64,000 nt of DNA, from the NCBI GenBank assembly GCA_947683625.1, contig CANTUR010000283.1, forward strand, positions 17,369,001-17,433,000, written 5' to 3'. Position numbers and translations under genes: made by a program. This document shows, piece by piece, positions 62,163 to 64,000 of this stretch (positions within the stretch are counted from its first letter, which is position 1; every line of letters begins with the position of its first letter). The notes beneath the pieces were generated by a model. It was not told where the DNA came from. It was given only the letters and a program-made list of their open reading frames with translations, and did not search any database. The DNA is from Mallotus nudiflorus (Eukaryota; Streptophyta; Magnoliopsida; Malpighiales; Euphorbiaceae).

Positions 62163-62816
62163 CCTAATTTTCGGATGCAATTGTGCACAATTGTGACGTA
62201 AGCCTCTATGATGAAATTCATTCAAAAAATTGAACTTGGTTGTTGATTTTCTGGACTTTAGGAACTAAATTACAACATTTTCTAAGATTTAATTGCAAAT
62301 AAGTCAATTTTTCAGGGGTCTTTTGGTAATTAAAAAATTAAAAATCAAAATTATGGATTTTCGATTAGAAATCCATAATGCCGATCGGAATTATGGATTT
62401 CCGATCGAAAATCCGTAATTTCGATTGAAAATCCATAATTCCGATCAGAAATCTAATTTCCTGATCGGCATTGCACAACTCCGACTTATAAAATCCCAAT
62501 TTTTTCAATTTTTTTACGTATTTTTGATCGATTTTTCAGTGTTTTGATTGCTTAAAAATTGAATTTTTATAATTATTTTTTATTTGAAAAAGATTTTTGA
62601 CACATTCAAAAACACATAACTTTCAAAAATCAAATCCTTATCAGTATGTTTTGATAAGAGATGAATCTGTTCCTCCTTTGGAGGAGGCCAGTGCGCGTAA
62701 ACTGTGCATTTAAAAGCAGAGTCTGCATGCGTGCTAGAGGGAGGCTTTTTTTTGGAAAAAATTTGAAGATTCACAGAGATAACAACGTAAAAAACTTGAC
62801 TGCGGAAAAAAAAAAA
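62163..62816 (+). repeat. Truncated Tat-like LTR start
   Basis: Starts TGTAAGCACCTAATTTTCGG, closely like the start of the solo LTR at 50539 (TGTAGACACCCAATTTCGG). The next 200 bp share its layout (ACTAAATT, then CTAATTGTAAA-like and TTTTGGTAATTAAAA words, then GATCGGAATTAT). After about 62520 no match is seen, and the sequence runs into copy 2 of the chromovirus-like LTR. Confidence 0.55.
62350..62447. repeat. Nested hairpin repeats
   Basis: ATTATGGATTT (62350-62360) and AAATCCATAAT (62369-62379) form an 11-bp perfect stem with an 8-base loop. A second, larger inverted pair joins CCGATCGGAATTATGGATTT (62381-62400) to its near complement at 62428-62447. The words GATTTCCGATCG and AAATCCATAATTCCGATC alternate between them. 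Confidence 0.8.
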
Positions 62817-64000
62817 CCCAAAATAGGGGTCATGACTGGCGTTAGGAAATGAGAATTCTTTCGAATCCGGAACCCATAGCAAGCCTAAAATAAAATAAAA
62901 CATGCAATAGTAATAATAACAACACAATTAAGTAAAATATTATGCAGCGGAATAAAATCATAAATATCAAAATAATATTTCCACCAAATGAAATTAAATC
63001 AAATCCTCATCTTATATATAAATACACTCTTTTAATACAAATCCAGTTCAAATTCTTAAAATACATAACTTATACAAATATAATACAATATCTTTTAACA
63101 ATTTTACGACTACTGCAGTGTCTAGATTATAAAATAAAACTCAAGTGAGCAGTTTACATAATAAAGTCGGGACGGAAGAAATCCGGCGTACAGGCCTGCT
63201 ACTGAGGTCTGATGAAGATGACTCTCCTGAAAAATAGTCAACGGAGGGGAGTCAGACCTCACTCAGTGAATTACTATAATATATATATGTATACTAAATG
63301 CCAATGCACACAATCAAACGTATATATAATATGTATGTATACAAGCAAATACACACAGATGTAATAAAATCATTTTATATATTTTTATTGAAAATCACAG
63401 TTTATGAAGAATCAAATAGAACCCTAGAAAATTGCAACCTCAAACAGTGTTAGACAACACTCTAGCCATACAGGCTCACTTATTCCAAAATATTCACTTA
63501 TTCCATTTAGACAGTAGACTGGCCTCGAGACACTAAGTCAACCGAGCTCCAGCAGTCTGACTGTCAGTGTGATTGGCCTCGAGACACTTGGTCAATCGAG
63601 CTCCAGCAATCACACTCCCAAATCATATCACACATAAGATAAATCAAATCCAATCAATATCCTCAAACAGGTTAGTAATATAGCCTAAATGCTGTAAGCA
63701 TACCGGTACGTACTCGGTCTTAGTGCTGCCCACTAGGTAGCACATTCTATTGACATCCTTCATTAAAATATAAAGCATACATTCATAAAAATAAATGATG
63801 TATGAATTTAAATATAATAGCAACATAAACCATATATATACTAGAAATTTACCAAAAGTAAACCAGGTATATTTTGAGTATATATACGTTAAATAAATCC
63901 AATTAAATTACAAAATAAACTAGAAATATACTTAAAAACATTTTAAACATGATTCATTAATAAAACATGCATATAGTTTAAATTATACCAATAATAAATC
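62817..64000 (+). repeat. Chromovirus-like LTR sequence, copy 2, cut by window edge
   Basis: Aligns to copy 1 from CCCAAAATAGGGGTCATGAC onward but lacks the first eight or so bases of the LTR; an A-rich run precedes it instead. The tandem GGCCTCGAGACACT units (63522-63610) and the CACTAGGTAGCAC block (63731) match copy 1. It continues past the window. Confidence 0.65.

Overview
This is nuclear DNA from a eudicot plant. It is AT-rich, holds three multi-exon genes with GT-AG introns, and both ends are filled with decayed LTR retrotransposons. I cannot name the species. There are no bacterial operons, CRISPR arrays or recognisable tRNA/rRNA genes.

Layout. 1-12965: remains of Ty3/Gypsy elements of the Tat lineage. 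Two truncated tandem LTRs are followed by a stop-riddled pol (RT, RNase H, archaeal-type RNase H, integrase), then two antisense pseudogenes (a DUF7745-like frame and a plant mobile domain gene), arrays of GATC-centred palindromes, two minisatellites and an LTR-like stretch ending about 290 bp before the first gene. 13254-21295: a nine-exon gene for a DEK_C plus triple SWIB protein. 21296-37500: a long AT-rich intergenic stretch with two well-delimited MITEs, a foldback element and a dispersed repeat pair. 37742-39892: a five-exon GARP repressor of the HRS1/HHO family (HHO6-like). 39893-45300: intergenic. 45454-48081: a ten-exon La-related protein of the LARP6 type with PAM2 and SUZ-C motifs. 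48812-49111: a DC1 (C1-like) pseudogene fragment. 49245-64000: a retrotransposon nest. A Copia gag fragment is split by an Athila-like element (50267-59521) that carries only gag and protease. That element's 5' LTR is itself interrupted by a Tat-like solo LTR with a perfect 5-bp target duplication. Chromovirus-like LTR sequence follows to the right edge.

How the parts relate. From memory, the three host genes also sit next to each other in Arabidopsis (At3g19070-At3g19080-At3g19090, with a second partial copy around At1g49520-At1g49560), so the central 35 kb looks like an old conserved gene block that retroelements have invaded from both sides. The most unusual material is not in the genes. 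It is the palindrome arrays lying just upstream of both antisense retroelement pseudogenes, the duplicated exon pair in the SWIB gene, and the nest, whose insertion order can be read directly from the sequence.
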